A stretch of 64,000 nucleotides of DNA from Cliona cf. orientalis. Its lineage: Eukaryota > Porifera > Demospongiae > Clionaida > Clionaidae. Under the pieces are notes generated by a model, which made no database searches, had not been told where the DNA came from, and saw only the letters and a list, made by a program, of their open reading frames with translations. Positions 54,595-64,000 of the stretch are shown here, piece after piece (position 1 is the first letter of the stretch; each line of letters opens with the position of its first letter). The stretch is taken from positions 5,456,001 to 5,520,000 of the forward strand of contig OZ005695.1 of assembly GCA_963930775.1 (NCBI GenBank), given 5' to 3'. Both the position numbers and the translations under genes were made by a program.

Positions 54595-55531
54595 CCGTAA
54601 AGTCTAGCTGGTTAATAAGCACACATGCTTACTAAAGGCACTGTGTCACTATATAAGGGCCACGCATTACTATTTTTAAAAGCATTTGAAATCAACCGCA
54701 AAACGTGACGTGAGTCAACGTCACGCATGCGACCGCATGCCATGTACCACGCCCACAGCTATCGATCGAGCAAGCCCAGTGCACCTTATGATGGCAGCTA
54801 ATCCTAAAAAAGAAGGCTAAACATCGAAAAGAGAGGTAAACTAACCTTCTTGCTTTGTTTAGTACATGTATCATCGCGAAGTTGATTTCACCGAAGGACG
54901 TGGCCGATCGCTTAGACCAGCCGGCCAGGCACGGGCGCCCTGGGCAAGTGGCATGATCGCAACGGCACAAGACCGCATCGCCCATGTACTTGATTAAAAA
55001 TTGGGGATTCTCATCCGGCTTCTGTTACTAAAAATACGCTTATACCGTGACACAGTTCCTTTAAGCACATATTTTTTAATAAGCGCATACTTCCATCCTG
55101 TTGTTAAGTATTGTCTAATAAGCACATGCACCCAATGAAGATGACAGTAACATTTGATCAAGAGTGTTCCATGCTCTACATGGCTAGAACTAATTTATGG
55201 ATAGTCAGCTGCACGAGATCGGCTATACTCAACACTGCGATGTTCCACTGAGACGGGTTCAGATTCTTGACCTTGACTTTGAAGCGAGTCGCCAAAGAAG
55301 TCGGCTATTTTTCCATAGTTTTCTTTCTGTGATGGCTTCCGATGAACTATTGTGGAGCTTATTCCAAGAATCGCTGTGTTCACAACTTGCTAGCTTTGTG
55401 ATAGAGCGCTCCAACGTGCTGGCGGTGGGCGGGGCCAAAACCACTCTGTTAAGCGCACATCGTCTAATAAGCGCATGATTCCTTACCACCAAGAGTGATA
55501 AGCATATGTGCTCATTAATCAGACTTTGTGG
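54595..55531. mobile_element. CCGTA-family element carrying a nested TTAA element
   Basis: Left end CCGTAAAGTCTAGCTGG and right end mirror (CAGACTTTGTGG), with flanking TA. Interior 'taataagcgcatg' words match its relatives. Interrupted by the element at 54636-55060, so it is older than that insertion. Confidence 0.6.
54636..55060. mobile_element. TTAA-flanked MITE, copy 1
   Basis: Inverted ends AGGCACTGTGTCACTATAT and ACCGTGACACAGTTCCT, flanked CTAA and TTAA. Same family as 60741-61133 in the opposite orientation, with the same interior (CGATCGAGCAAGCCCAGTGC; GGACGTGGCCGATCGC). A TTAA target is a piggyBac hallmark, but no transposase is present. Confidence 0.75.
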
Positions 55532-55589
55532 TAGTCCGAATTAACTGCAAGTTTAAATATTTTATTTCCTTCCTAACTCAATGAACATA

Positions 55590-56026
55590 CCGTATTTTCC
55601 CGCTATTAAGCGCATGCGCTTATATCTCCACAGGAAGAAAACCTACGCTTAATAATGAAGTGTGCCTAATAGCGAGATGCGCCTAACAAGAATAGCTGCA
55701 TCCAAGAACGCATGTGCGTTTGCAGTATTATTTGGGGGTGTGGCCAATCGATCTATTGCACAATCATTCGTGTTGCTGCATTCCGCCCAGCTCGAAATGG
55801 CGCTCATAGCTCGAAGAACCTGAGAATCGATAGTAGTCATTATGATTTCGAGTAACTTGAAACGGCTGGAACCTTTGGCTAGCAAGTACAGATTTCGAGG
55901 TCAAGGGTCACATATGCGCTTATACTCAAAATGCGCCTAACAACGAGTACTTAGGTCAGGAAAATGGCATGCGCTTAATAACGAATATGCGCTTAAAAGC
56001 GAGATGCGCCTAATGAGAAAATACGG
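55590..56026. mobile_element. CCGTA-family MITE (TATTTTCCCGCTATTAAGCG type)
   Basis: Ends CCGTATTTTCCCGCTATTAA and TAATGAGAAAATACGG, flanked by TA. Shares the AAGCGCATGCGC-type interior words with the elements at 12223 and 20534. Confidence 0.8.
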
Positions 56027-56108
56027 TATCCTGAATTCAAATTTTCTCATCCGCTCTAATGAACTGAATGGCCACGTAGTACGTTACATGGCAGGAGCTC
56101 AAGACAAC

Positions 56109-56179
56109 TCAAAGTTCGGCTTCAATACATTGGCTTCCACATTCATCGAAGAGCGTGGCTACCACATCTTGGATAGCAT
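56109..56179 (-). CDS. Candidate terminal exon of a leftward gene (strand uncertain)
   Basis: On the minus strand, a strong acceptor (pyrimidine-rich CTATTTACCCTCTTAG) is followed by AIQDVVATLFDECGSQCIEA, then EL and TGA, in natural-looking codons. The same DNA is open on the plus strand too (MAGAQDNSKFGFNTLASTF and on to a stop at about 56190), so the true strand cannot be settled by eye. It abuts the end of the element at 55590-56026. Confidence 0.28.
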
Positions 56180-56333
56180 CTAAGAGGGTAAATAGAAACA
56201 GTGATCATTATTTTGCAATCGCTATCACAGAGAGCCCAATGTCACTGTAACTGATGACGACAAACCTAGGCTTTAGTTGGACATTGACTGCTGTTTGTTC
56301 ATCGCTAGTACTTTAATTCTCCATTTTTTTCAG

Positions 56334-56431
56334 ATCCGTTCTGTTTACACTCGAATGAGCCACTAGCTGAACTTACTTTCTATTTAACACCAAACGGCGG
56401 TATTAATAACTATGTTTGGTCATTCATATAA
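56334..56431 (+). CDS. Candidate terminal exon of a rightward gene
   Basis: A very good acceptor (CTCCATTTTTTTCAG) precedes 31 open codons, PFCLHSNEPLAELTFYLTPN then GGINNYVWSFI and TAA, entered at phase 1. It could be the last exon of the gene starting at 50897, but the phase does not match the 54464 donor directly, so at least one exon would be missing. No family recognised. AATAAA occurs about 80 bp downstream near 56512. Confidence 0.3.
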
Positions 56432-56974
56432 CTAGAGTGAGTACGGTATTCATCTAACATTTTGGGAGCACCCAACTATATGCTACATGGATGTGACACC
56501 CATGAATTCCAAATAAACTTGAGCTCTCTAGAGCACAAGACCTTTGGCGTGTTGCATGGCATTCGCTGCACAAGCAGGCAATGACAATAAAAATTAAGTA
56601 GCCTCGTCCTCAGTCCTTACCCACTTCTCGGTGTTGCACGCAGAAAAGGGGATACGGGATACAGGGTTAAGGACGAAGCATTAAGCATATAAGGACTGGA
56701 GACTGTAATAGCATAGCAGTGCATGTTGTTCAAGGTTCAACAGCTCACCACCCTGGGGTGTATGAAAACCTGTCTGGATCCGCCACTGCAAAGACCTAAA
56801 AATTGCTCTGGAGTGCTAGTTAACAGGAGCTCCCCTGGTGCATTAAATCAATAGCCTGGAGTTCAAAAATCGCAATGATATCCTAGAGCTAAAAACCTTC
56901 ACGAATGCCTGTACTAGCGATTTAATTAGTGATCTATTAGCCAAAAGTCAAGTGTGTCCTACCTCCTCTTGTAG

Positions 56975-57094
56975 GTAATGATCGCTTGGTGAAAGCTAGG
57001 AATGCTACAGGTACTAGACTAAACCCACTAAGTTTACTCAGTAGTAATGCTGCAAACGTAACCATTAATTTTGTACAGCTGCCTGCACTTCTAG
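56975..57094 (+). CDS. Weak candidate exon with N-glycosylation-like sites
   Basis: A pyrimidine-rich acceptor (CCTACCTCCTCTTGTAG) leads into an open frame, NDRLVKARNATGTRLNPLSL and on through NAANVTINF. A possible early donor GTACTA lies after ACAG. There is no recognisable domain; reported only because the acceptor is strong and the frame stays open. Confidence 0.18.
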
Positions 57095-57828
57095 TGTCTC
57101 TGTCTCTCTCTCATTTGTGCAACATAACTTATACATGTACATGTACAGTGTATGTACTGTGGCTATTGAATATGAAATTTGGTGATAAAAGAAATGATGT
57201 AGTAGCCAATTTGGCTACGATATTTTCATAGCTTCGGTGCAATACAAAAAGGTTAACAATTCGGAGACCCTTAAATTTTAACTGTCATATTCATAATCTA
57301 CATGTACATGTATGCTAGATGTATCTATCAAGCCCCAAACATTCATTGAAACGATCAGGTATTCCAGAACCAGCAGGTTTTAAAATGTAAAAGATGTACA
57401 TTTTATCATTTCCAGGGCTAACTTAAGACTTTTTTAAACCTGTCACCTAATATTAATTGTGTATAAATCGATCCACTCCATTTTGTAGCGCGCAGTGCAG
57501 CTGACAAAGAAGGCTGTGATGATCAAAGTTCTGTTTAATTTAGGGAGCAAATTTAATCTCAGAAGCTAGTAAGTTTATTGGCTTCTCTGGGTCTTGGAAC
57601 AATGATATCACTGAGCTAATGTTTAGATACCGAGTGCTGTTACCTCCGTACTTTATCTAATGTAGCTTATGGAAAAAAATAATTTCAATTTTGGAAAACG
57701 TGCAGTTTCCTGGTAAAGGTTGTCAATCGTTCCATATACATGTATAAACGTTGTGATAATTCGTAAAATGCTAATTTCTTACGTTAAATTGGATCATATG
57801 TTGTATTTGATTAACTGTGGTATATATA

Positions 57829-59422
57829 TTTATATCCCGTTGCTATGTTGTTGCTATGTGCTATATTAGCCATATTGCACTGGTAACTGTGCAATATGAG
57901 TAGCCTCAGGTGAATTTACTGTGCAATATTAAATACTGCAGGCCTTGAACAATAAACATGTTGGTAGCAACAAAAGTAAAACTATCAATGGAGCGTCTCG
58001 CGAGACTACATGTGGAAAGTATGGCGGGAAAGGTAGCGGGAGATCGCCAGTTCGAAGAGATGGGCGGAGTCGTCGATCGATCGATCGCGAGTCAACACAG
58101 TGTACGCGTATCCAGGTAAGCTTACTGCGTAGGCACGTAGCCTTGCTTTTAGGATAGTCAACAGCTCAAGCTTCGTTTCTTGGCTTCTGAGCTCGACGTT
58201 GCAGTTGGTAGTTCATCGTCAAGAGTCGGATGGCTTAGCAAGCTGTATGAGTTTGACCGCACCCCTCGATCACGAGACGTTCAGAAGGTCGATTGACGTT
58301 CGAGAGCTGGACTCAGAGCGTGGCTTTGTGTGTCCGTTTTGAGTAAGATAGCCTTGCCTTTTCTTTCTTTTTTAGTTTTCTATGCGTATCTATGGTAGCT
58401 ATGCCCACGGGATATAAACTAGTTATATCACGCTCACTCGGGATGCATGGCATTTATTGCCCTCAACCCTCGGGCGCTTTGCGCCCTCGTGCTTCGGTGC
58501 AATAAATGCCATACATCCCTCGCGCCCGTGATATAACTATTACATAAAAAAATTGAAATTGAAGGATGGAGTACAGTCTACACTACTAAGACCACCCGTT
58601 TTAATGGCAAACCGGAAATGATGTTTGTAATAGTTATATCACGGGTGCGAGGGATGTATGGCATTTATTGCACCGAAGCACGAGGGCGCAAAGCGCCCGA
58701 GGGTTGAGGGCAATAAATGCCATGCATCCCGAGTGCGCGTGATATAACTAGTTTATATCCCGTGGGCATAGCTACCATAGATACGCATAGAACACTAAAA
58801 AAGAAAGAAAAGGCAAGGCTATCTTACTCAAAACGGACACACAAAGCCGCTCTCTGAGTCAAGTTCTCGAACGTTAATCGAACTTCTGAACGTCTCGTGA
58901 TCGAGGGGTGTGGTCAAATCCACACAGCTTGCTACAGCCATCCGACTCTTGATGATGAACGTCTCGTGATCGAGGGGTGTGGTCAAATCCACACAGCTTG
59001 CTACAGCCATCCGACTCTTGATGATGAACTACCATCGTTAGCGTGACCTACAACGTCGAGCTCAGAAGCCAAGAAACGAAGCTCGAGCTGTTAATTATCC
59101 TAAAAACATTGGCTACGTGCCTATGCAGTAACTTACCTGGATACACGTACACTGCCAGTGTTGACTCGCGATCGATTGACGACTCCGCCCATCGCTTCGA
59201 ACCGGCGATCTCCCGCTACCTTTCCCGCCATATGTTCCATTTTAATAGTCTCGCTAGACGCTCCATTGATAGTTTTACTTTTGTTGCTACCAACATGTTT
59301 ATTGTTCAAGGCCTGCAGTATTTAATATTGCACAGTAAATTTACCTGAGGCTACTCATATTGCACAGTTACCAGTGCAATATGGCTAATATAGCACATAG
59401 CAACAACATAGCAACGGGATAT
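57829..59422. repeat. Giant imperfect palindrome (about 1.6 kb)
   Basis: Left arm 57829-58556 and right arm about 58625-59422 are reverse complements over their whole length ('ctatgttgttgctatgtgct', 'cttgaacaataaacatgttg', 'agcgggagatcgcc', 'gcgatcg', 'gttcagaaggtcgat'). The loop is about 70 bp. Each arm carries an inner foldback (GTGATATAACTA / 'ggcatttattgc' arms with a 'cgggcgctttgcgccc' loop). The right arm has an extra 69-bp tandem copy (58891-58959 / 58960-59028). Arms are perhaps 90% alike by eye. Confidence 0.85.
58891..59028 (-). repeat. 69-bp tandem duplication in the right arm
   Basis: 'cgtctcgtgatcgaggggtg' begins at 58891 and 58960. On the minus strand the duplicated stretch reads MAVASCVDLTTPLDHETF in frame both times (69 = 23 codons); the left arm has one copy (SCMSLTAPLDHETF). 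Confidence 0.8.
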
Positions 59423-59429
59423 AATACTG

Positions 59430-60300
59430 CGTATGATTACGCACGCGCGCGTACGTATTACGCGGGTACACGCAATAATCTCGTATACGTCCGCATATCT
59501 ATCCGTGTACCGCGCCCTACCCAGGACAGAATGAATTTTTCTCGTTTTCGAAGGCTCGTTTCTCGAAGCGCCTCGAGCGGTTCTGTTCCACGCTACTGCT
59601 ATACACTGCCACTATGGTATAGACATCGAGGATGCCTCGTTTTTGGTTCTGGAACGAGAGTTACTGATTTGCCCCCAATTCAAAGTTCCATTCAGCCAGA
59701 AAAGATCGAAAAATGGACGAGCGAGTTGAAGTATCACGAAGAAAGTACTCAAGACGAAGAGTTGGTAGCTATAACCTAGCTAGTTTAGTAGCTAAAGTTT
59801 AGTATTTTCTTTGGTTGACAGTCTAGTTAACTACTACTAAGAAAATAGAGCAGACTAAAGTGATAAATTATTTTCGATCTTCAAAGAGCGCTCCTGGTGG
59901 CAGAGTGGTCCTGGAAGACTCGGGATTCAGCGGAATAACTGCTCTGGTACTTACCTACTTGTGGACCAAGTCCCCTAGCGCTGGTTTGATAGTTACTGAT
60001 TTGCCCCCAATTCAAAGATGCCCTCAGCCATACGCAGCCGAAATCTTTGTCATCTCTACATCGGTCATCTCGGCACGCTTACTCTTGTTCTTGGTATCAA
60101 AGTGAAGCTCAGCTCTTCCTCTTTTCAATGGTACTTGAGATAGAACGATAGCTACCTCACACTAGAAGATACGGTTGTACATAGACATGCACTATTTTTG
60201 ACCCCACATGCATGGCATGCATATCATTAACCCCCATAGGCGCCATGCAAACCGCGCGTTGACATTAAAATGTATTGTACGTATATGGACTTCCGGTGGT
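59430..60300. other. GC-rich stretch with open frames of unknown meaning
   Basis: Frames at 59360-59779 and 59860-60105 (+) both contain VTDLPPIQ because a 27-bp word is repeated (about 59665 and 59990). The 'GSGT..VTDLPP' flavour recalls class-I methyltransferases of the METTL21 group, but the surrounding residues do not hold up, so I call no gene. Confidence 0.3.
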
Positions 60301-60559
60301 CTTAGTGTAGACTGAGTAGGGATGCCAGAGCCAAAAAGTGCATGTACATTATGTACAACAAGATTTCCCGACAGTAAGGATAATCATGTCCACTATACAT
60401 CCCTACACTTGCTTTTTGAATAACTATAGGTGTAGGGGTGCAGGAGAATTTACTAACTAGGCAGTATATGACAATCAAACTGATTTCCACCCCCCCAACG
60501 AGTTTGTTAACTATGCAGCATAATTATTTGGGCAGTACCATGCATCCATAATAGTCCTT

Positions 60560-60686
60560 AGTTCTGAGGTCAGGTAAGTTCATGTTTCTACATGTATCTA
60601 TGGCCGACCATTTAGGACCGTTAATGGCTTGTCCGTAAAATGGAGGTGTCCTTAATTCGGAGGCCCGTAATAGAGAGGTTCCACTG
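60560..60686 (-). mobile_element. Pogo-like terminal fragment (CAGTGGAACCTCTCTATTAC end)
   Basis: On the minus strand it starts CAGTGGAACCTCTCTATTAC next to TA, the form of many pogo/Tigger ends. The other end is not seen. Confidence 0.5.
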
Positions 60687-60740
60687 TATCCCATTTGTGT
60701 AACAACAGCTGTATTTGTTGGTCAACTGGTACGATATTAA

Positions 60741-61133
60741 AGGAACTGTGTCACGGTATAAGCATATTTTTAGTAACAAAAGCCAGATGAGGATCCCCAA
60801 AGTTTAATCAAGTACGTGGGCGATGCAGTTTTGTGACGTTGCGATCACGCCACTTGTCCGTGCCTGACTGGCTGGTCTAAGCGATCGGCCATGTCCTTCA
60901 GCGAAATTAATTTCGTGAGGATACTAAACCAAGCTAAAAGGTTAGTTTACATGTACCTCTCTTTTCGATGTTTAGGATTAACTGCCATCATGAAGTGCAT
61001 TGGGCTCGCTCGATCAATAGCTGTGGGCGTGGTACATGGCATGCGGTCGCGCGCATGACATTGACTCGTGTCATGTTTTGCGGTTGATTTCAAATATAGT
61101 AACGCGCGGCCCTTATATAGTGACATGATGCCT
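60741..61133. mobile_element. TTAA-flanked MITE, copy 2
   Basis: Ends AGGAACTGTGTCACGGTAT and ATATAGTGACATGATGCCT, with a clean TTAA on both sides (60737-60740 and 61134-61137). Inverted relative to copy 1. Probably piggyBac-derived, by target site only. Confidence 0.78.
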
Positions 61134-61199
61134 TTAACTGTGGCAGCTACACATAGCTTAGTTGTAGCTTACCTACAGTGTACATGTAGGTGGCTCATA

Positions 61200-61699
61200 G
61201 TTACTGTTAGATTATTGAACTTGAACGTAGTACATCAAAATATCGTCGAGTTTTGATACGTTTCGGTAAGCGAACCTTCTTCAGTCGAAAATTGAACACA
61301 TACAGTAGCACAAAGCACTTAAATAGATGACGCATGCATATTTATGGATAATTAGATATGATGGTTTTGATGAAATATTGAAAAAGTTTGGAAAAATGAT
61401 GAGTTCAGCATGATTGGAAGATTGTGAGTTCTTATGATTCTGGAGGGGGTTGTGTTCTGAGGAGAGGTCTCCAGACTGGGTTCAGAGTTAGTCCCACGTC
61501 CCGGTTGCCATCCACTTTTTCAATATTTCATCAAAACCATCATATCTAATTATCTGTAAATACGCATGCGTCATCTATTTAAGTGCTTTGTGCTATTGTA
61601 TGTGTTCAGTTTTCGACTGAAGAAGGTCCGCGGACCAAAACGTATCGAAACTCAATAATAATTTGATGTACTAAGTTCAAGTTCAATAATCTAACAGTA
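61200..61699. repeat. Palindromic element with hammerhead-like motifs
   Basis: Arms 61200-61391 and 61511-61699 are near-perfect reverse complements ('ttactgttagattattgaac', 'tagatgacgcatgc', 'tggttttgatgaaatattga'). Each arm, read outward, contains CTGAAGA, a GC-rich stem (GGTCCGCGGACC in the right arm) and AAAC or GAAAC, the layout of a hammerhead ribozyme core. Penelope-like elements have such motifs in their terminal repeats, sometimes inverted. No reverse transcriptase is present here. Confidence 0.6.
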
Positions 61700-61806
61700 A
61701 TTCAAGTACGTAGTAATGAGCCTATATAGCATGGCTCATAGTTGATACTAGACTACCACAAGTTCAACTCGGTCTTGTATAGCAGCTGTATTTACTAAAT
61801 TAACCA

Positions 61807-62211
61807 TATGTGATAGGATATGAGAAAAGGGACCACTTTGAGCGAAACGTGTTTTTTTTTTTGCCATTTTCAAACTGTCACCATTTTAAGGCCTCAAGAG
61901 CACCAGGCTTCCCAATTTGGGCCTTTTACTTCACAGATCCAACGTTAAAAGTTACAGCAAGCCTCCTATCCCGAGCGGTGAGCCGCCAAAGTGAGGCATA
62001 AAACGGCAAGTTTCGAACACAATCGATGCGCTCGCTCGTCCCGCACATACCAGATGTGGGCAGGGCTCGCGATTTGCAGCGAGTGTAGCAGGATGATGTA
62101 AGAACATTCATGTCAGGTTTGAAATTCATAGCTGCTATGGTTCCAGAGATTTTAAAATGAAAATTTCGGGAAATGTGCGAAGTGGTTCCTTTTCTCATAT
62201 CCTGTCACATA
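61807..62211. mobile_element. MITE (GTGAGAAAAGGGACCA type), copy 2
   Basis: Ends TGTGATAGGATATGAGAAAA and TTTTCTCATATCCTGTCACA with the inner 'gggaccactt'. The interior is unrelated to copy 1, as is usual for elements that share only transposase-binding ends. Confidence 0.75.
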
Positions 62212-62241
62212 CATGTATTACTAGAAACATGCAGGCCTGTT

Positions 62242-62740
62242 TGGGGCGAGCCTGAGCTGAGCCTCGGAAAGGCTCTGTGGGCGGACTGGAGTAGATGTGA
62301 CCTGAAAAACCTTAGATTGTGAAGACCCTGGACACAGATCCAAGTCATGTTTACTGTATACCTACCCGATAATCCACTCACGCAGTGTCTATTCTTTGCC
62401 ATATATGCCAACAGTTATCTACTGTACTACCGTAGTCTGTAAGACAGCCACATAGCTGCCTCTGTTGTACAGTCTCAGTGAGCAGCAAATCTATCTCAAT
62501 CACCTTCTTAGCCGCTCCTCGCGCTGTTGAGCTGACTGTGATTGACGACGAGCTTTGTCTCTGGTTTACACTTGGGTCAACATTCATGCCATGATGGCGA
62601 CAAACTGTATACTGTACTAAAAGCACGAGTGTAAATCTGCAATTTGCTAGATTGGAACAGCGCACCTACGGCCCGTGGCCCAGGTATGTATGAGAATGCG
62701 CAATAGAATATTTCGCACTTATGTCCCTTTAGAATATAGT
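62242..62740. mobile_element. MITE (GGGGCGAGCCTGAG ends), copy 2, inverted
   Basis: Left GGGGCGAGCCTGAGCTGAG; interior is the reverse of copy 1 ('gagctgactgtgattg', 'cacgagtgtaaatctgcaat', 'gcgcaatagaatatttcgc'). The right end is lost at the start of the GAGACC repeat. Confidence 0.62.
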
Positions 62741-63056
62741 TATAGCAAATACTGTGATCTGATTGGACACTCAGAGGTCTCTATATCTTATAGAGACCTA
62801 CAAGTTTCGTAGAGACCTACAAGTATAGCCAAGGGAAAAGAAAGAAGCATAGTGCAACAGTAGCCTAGTCCTCAGGTCAACTACCATGGTTACAGTTGCT
62901 CTATTCTAAATGAGTTAGAGACCTCGTCCAATGGACTCTACGCTTATAAGAGACCCTCAAGGCCCTTAGCACCCCCGCTTCGCTCGGGATGCTACAGCCT
63001 CAGGCCTTTGGGTCTCTTAAAATGCATAGAATAGAGACCTTGGACGAGGTCTCTAA
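62728..63056. repeat. GAGACC-palindrome repeat, copy 2
   Basis: The better-preserved copy: TTAGAGACCTCGTCCAATGG and the reverse GACGAGGTCTCTAA make a foldback around the 'cttcgctcgggatgctacag' loop. Confidence 0.6.
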
Positions 63057-63086
63057 CTATTATATATATAGAGCCATGCTGGGCAT

Positions 63087-63545
63087 ACCGTATTGCGGGT
63101 ATTTTTCGTGGGGTGCTAATTTTTGTTATTTTTGTGGTTGATTTGGCAGTCACGAAATTTTCCCACCCACGGAAATTAATGCCTACGGTGATATGGCGAG
63201 TCCATGATGATGGGCATGGCCACAAACATCGTGGTAGCATGGCCAACACTTACCAGTGTTAACAAGCAACAGTAGCCACTGTCATCCAGCTGATAGCGTC
63301 TTCGATGTACACTAATATTCTTTTATCTCATGATGCTATTTGTCCAAGTCTCTGTAGGTACATGTATGGCTTAGTAATAAACAAAGAGCGAGATCGAGCG
63401 CGTATATCGATTTACATGTATATACATCATCGGTTGTGCAGTGCCACGCCCCTGGACTGGTTGCTGTTACGAAAATTAATTTTGAGGGCCTTTTCGGACT
63501 TTCCACGAAAATTAGCGCCCACAAGAATTACCCGCCATACAGTAT
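63087..63545. mobile_element. MITE (TTTTCGTGGGGTGCTAA type), copy 3
   Basis: Best-preserved copy: left 'ACCGTATTGCGGGTATTTTT' and right 'GAATTACCCGCCATACAGTA', the ends of the CCGTA superfamily. Confidence 0.7.
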
Positions 63546-63573
63546 ATTATTTCGCGTGACTGATGTACATGTA

Positions 63574-64000
63574 CAGTGAAACCTCGTTATAGCGGTCACC
63601 CTGGGACCAGAGTATGCTGGTCGCTATATGAGGTGGCTGCTTTACTGAGTTGCATACAAGCATGCTGAGCTCCACCCATTTCAATGAAATTTCAGTTTAG
63701 TTTCAACTTAAATAAACCCATCAACAATCCTATTAGCCATTTTTAGATGGCTAGCTAGCTACATGTACACACCCAGAAATCGATTCTCGAATCGGGATCG
63801 AAAACGGTATTGAATCGACCCTGTACCATATGTATCGGTACAGGATTCTGCGGCGCGGGCCTATATCGATATTGAAACACCGTTCCCGATTCAGTAACGA
63901 TTGACGGGCTCGAAGCGAGTACGATATCGATTCGATACTATGGAAGCCAATGCTGAAACGATCCTGAACTGGTTCTACTACTCTGTATATTATTAATATG
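63574..64000. mobile_element. Pogo-like left end and following sequence to the window edge
   Basis: CAGTGAAACCTCGTTATAGC follows a TA at 63572-63573, a pogo-style terminus. The element may continue past the window. 63775-63965 is rich in 'atcgattc/gaatcgat' words that fold on themselves. Confidence 0.45.

Noticed and set aside
59360-60105. Two open frames with GSGT and VTDLPP, reminiscent of METTL21-type methyltransferases
   Set aside because: The VTDLPPIQ similarity comes from a duplicated 27-bp word, and the rest of the fold motifs are absent.

Overview
This window looks like a transposon-rich piece of a metazoan nuclear genome. Coding sequence is sparse and split into small exons with consensus GT/AG splice sites. 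The ancestral introns are only about 50-60 bp, and almost everything else is short non-autonomous DNA transposons nested in one another. The style (tiny introns, many TA-flanked inverted-repeat elements, ubiquitous ACATGT palindromes, a DIRS-type element and a pogo/Tigger relic) suggests a marine invertebrate, most plausibly a demosponge. That assignment is an inference; no species marker is present.

The one gene I can reconstruct end to end is a peroxisomal short-chain dehydrogenase of the DHRS4 family. It is on the + strand, in nine exons from 14082 to 41208. The spliced product is 278 residues, with the NADP-binding, catalytic and C-terminal SRL peroxisome signals intact. Five of its eight introns are 49-63 bp. 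The other three (11.8, 5.2 and 9.0 kb) are swollen by transposons and hold most of the window's mobile DNA, including a fossil DIRS-order retroelement (about 17240-22560, - strand) in intron 2 and a broken pogo/Tigger transposon in intron 7.

Other host coding evidence is fragmentary. There is the C-terminal end of a coiled-coil protein at 5234-5625 (+). A head-to-head pair of first coding exons lies at 48968-49051 (-) and 50897-50956 (+). Probable further exons of the rightward gene lie at 54186-54464, and there are weak candidates at 52322-52879, 56109-56431 and 56975. None of these proteins is recognised.

Layout: 1-5200, dispersed repeats with one intact TA-flanked element and one hAT-like element; 5234-5850, coiled-coil gene end; 6000-12600, nested elements including an inverted pair and a head-to-tail array of ACACTAAGCAG monomers; 12.6-14 kb, small foldback elements; 14082-41208, the DHRS4 gene with its transposon-filled introns; 41.2-47.8 kb, foldback element plus a second monomer array; 48-57 kb, the head-to-head gene pair with nested elements; 57.8-59.4 kb, a giant imperfect palindrome; 59.4-64 kb, more palindromic and terminal-repeat elements, one carrying a hammerhead-like motif. 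I saw no rRNA, CRISPR or convincing tRNA gene.
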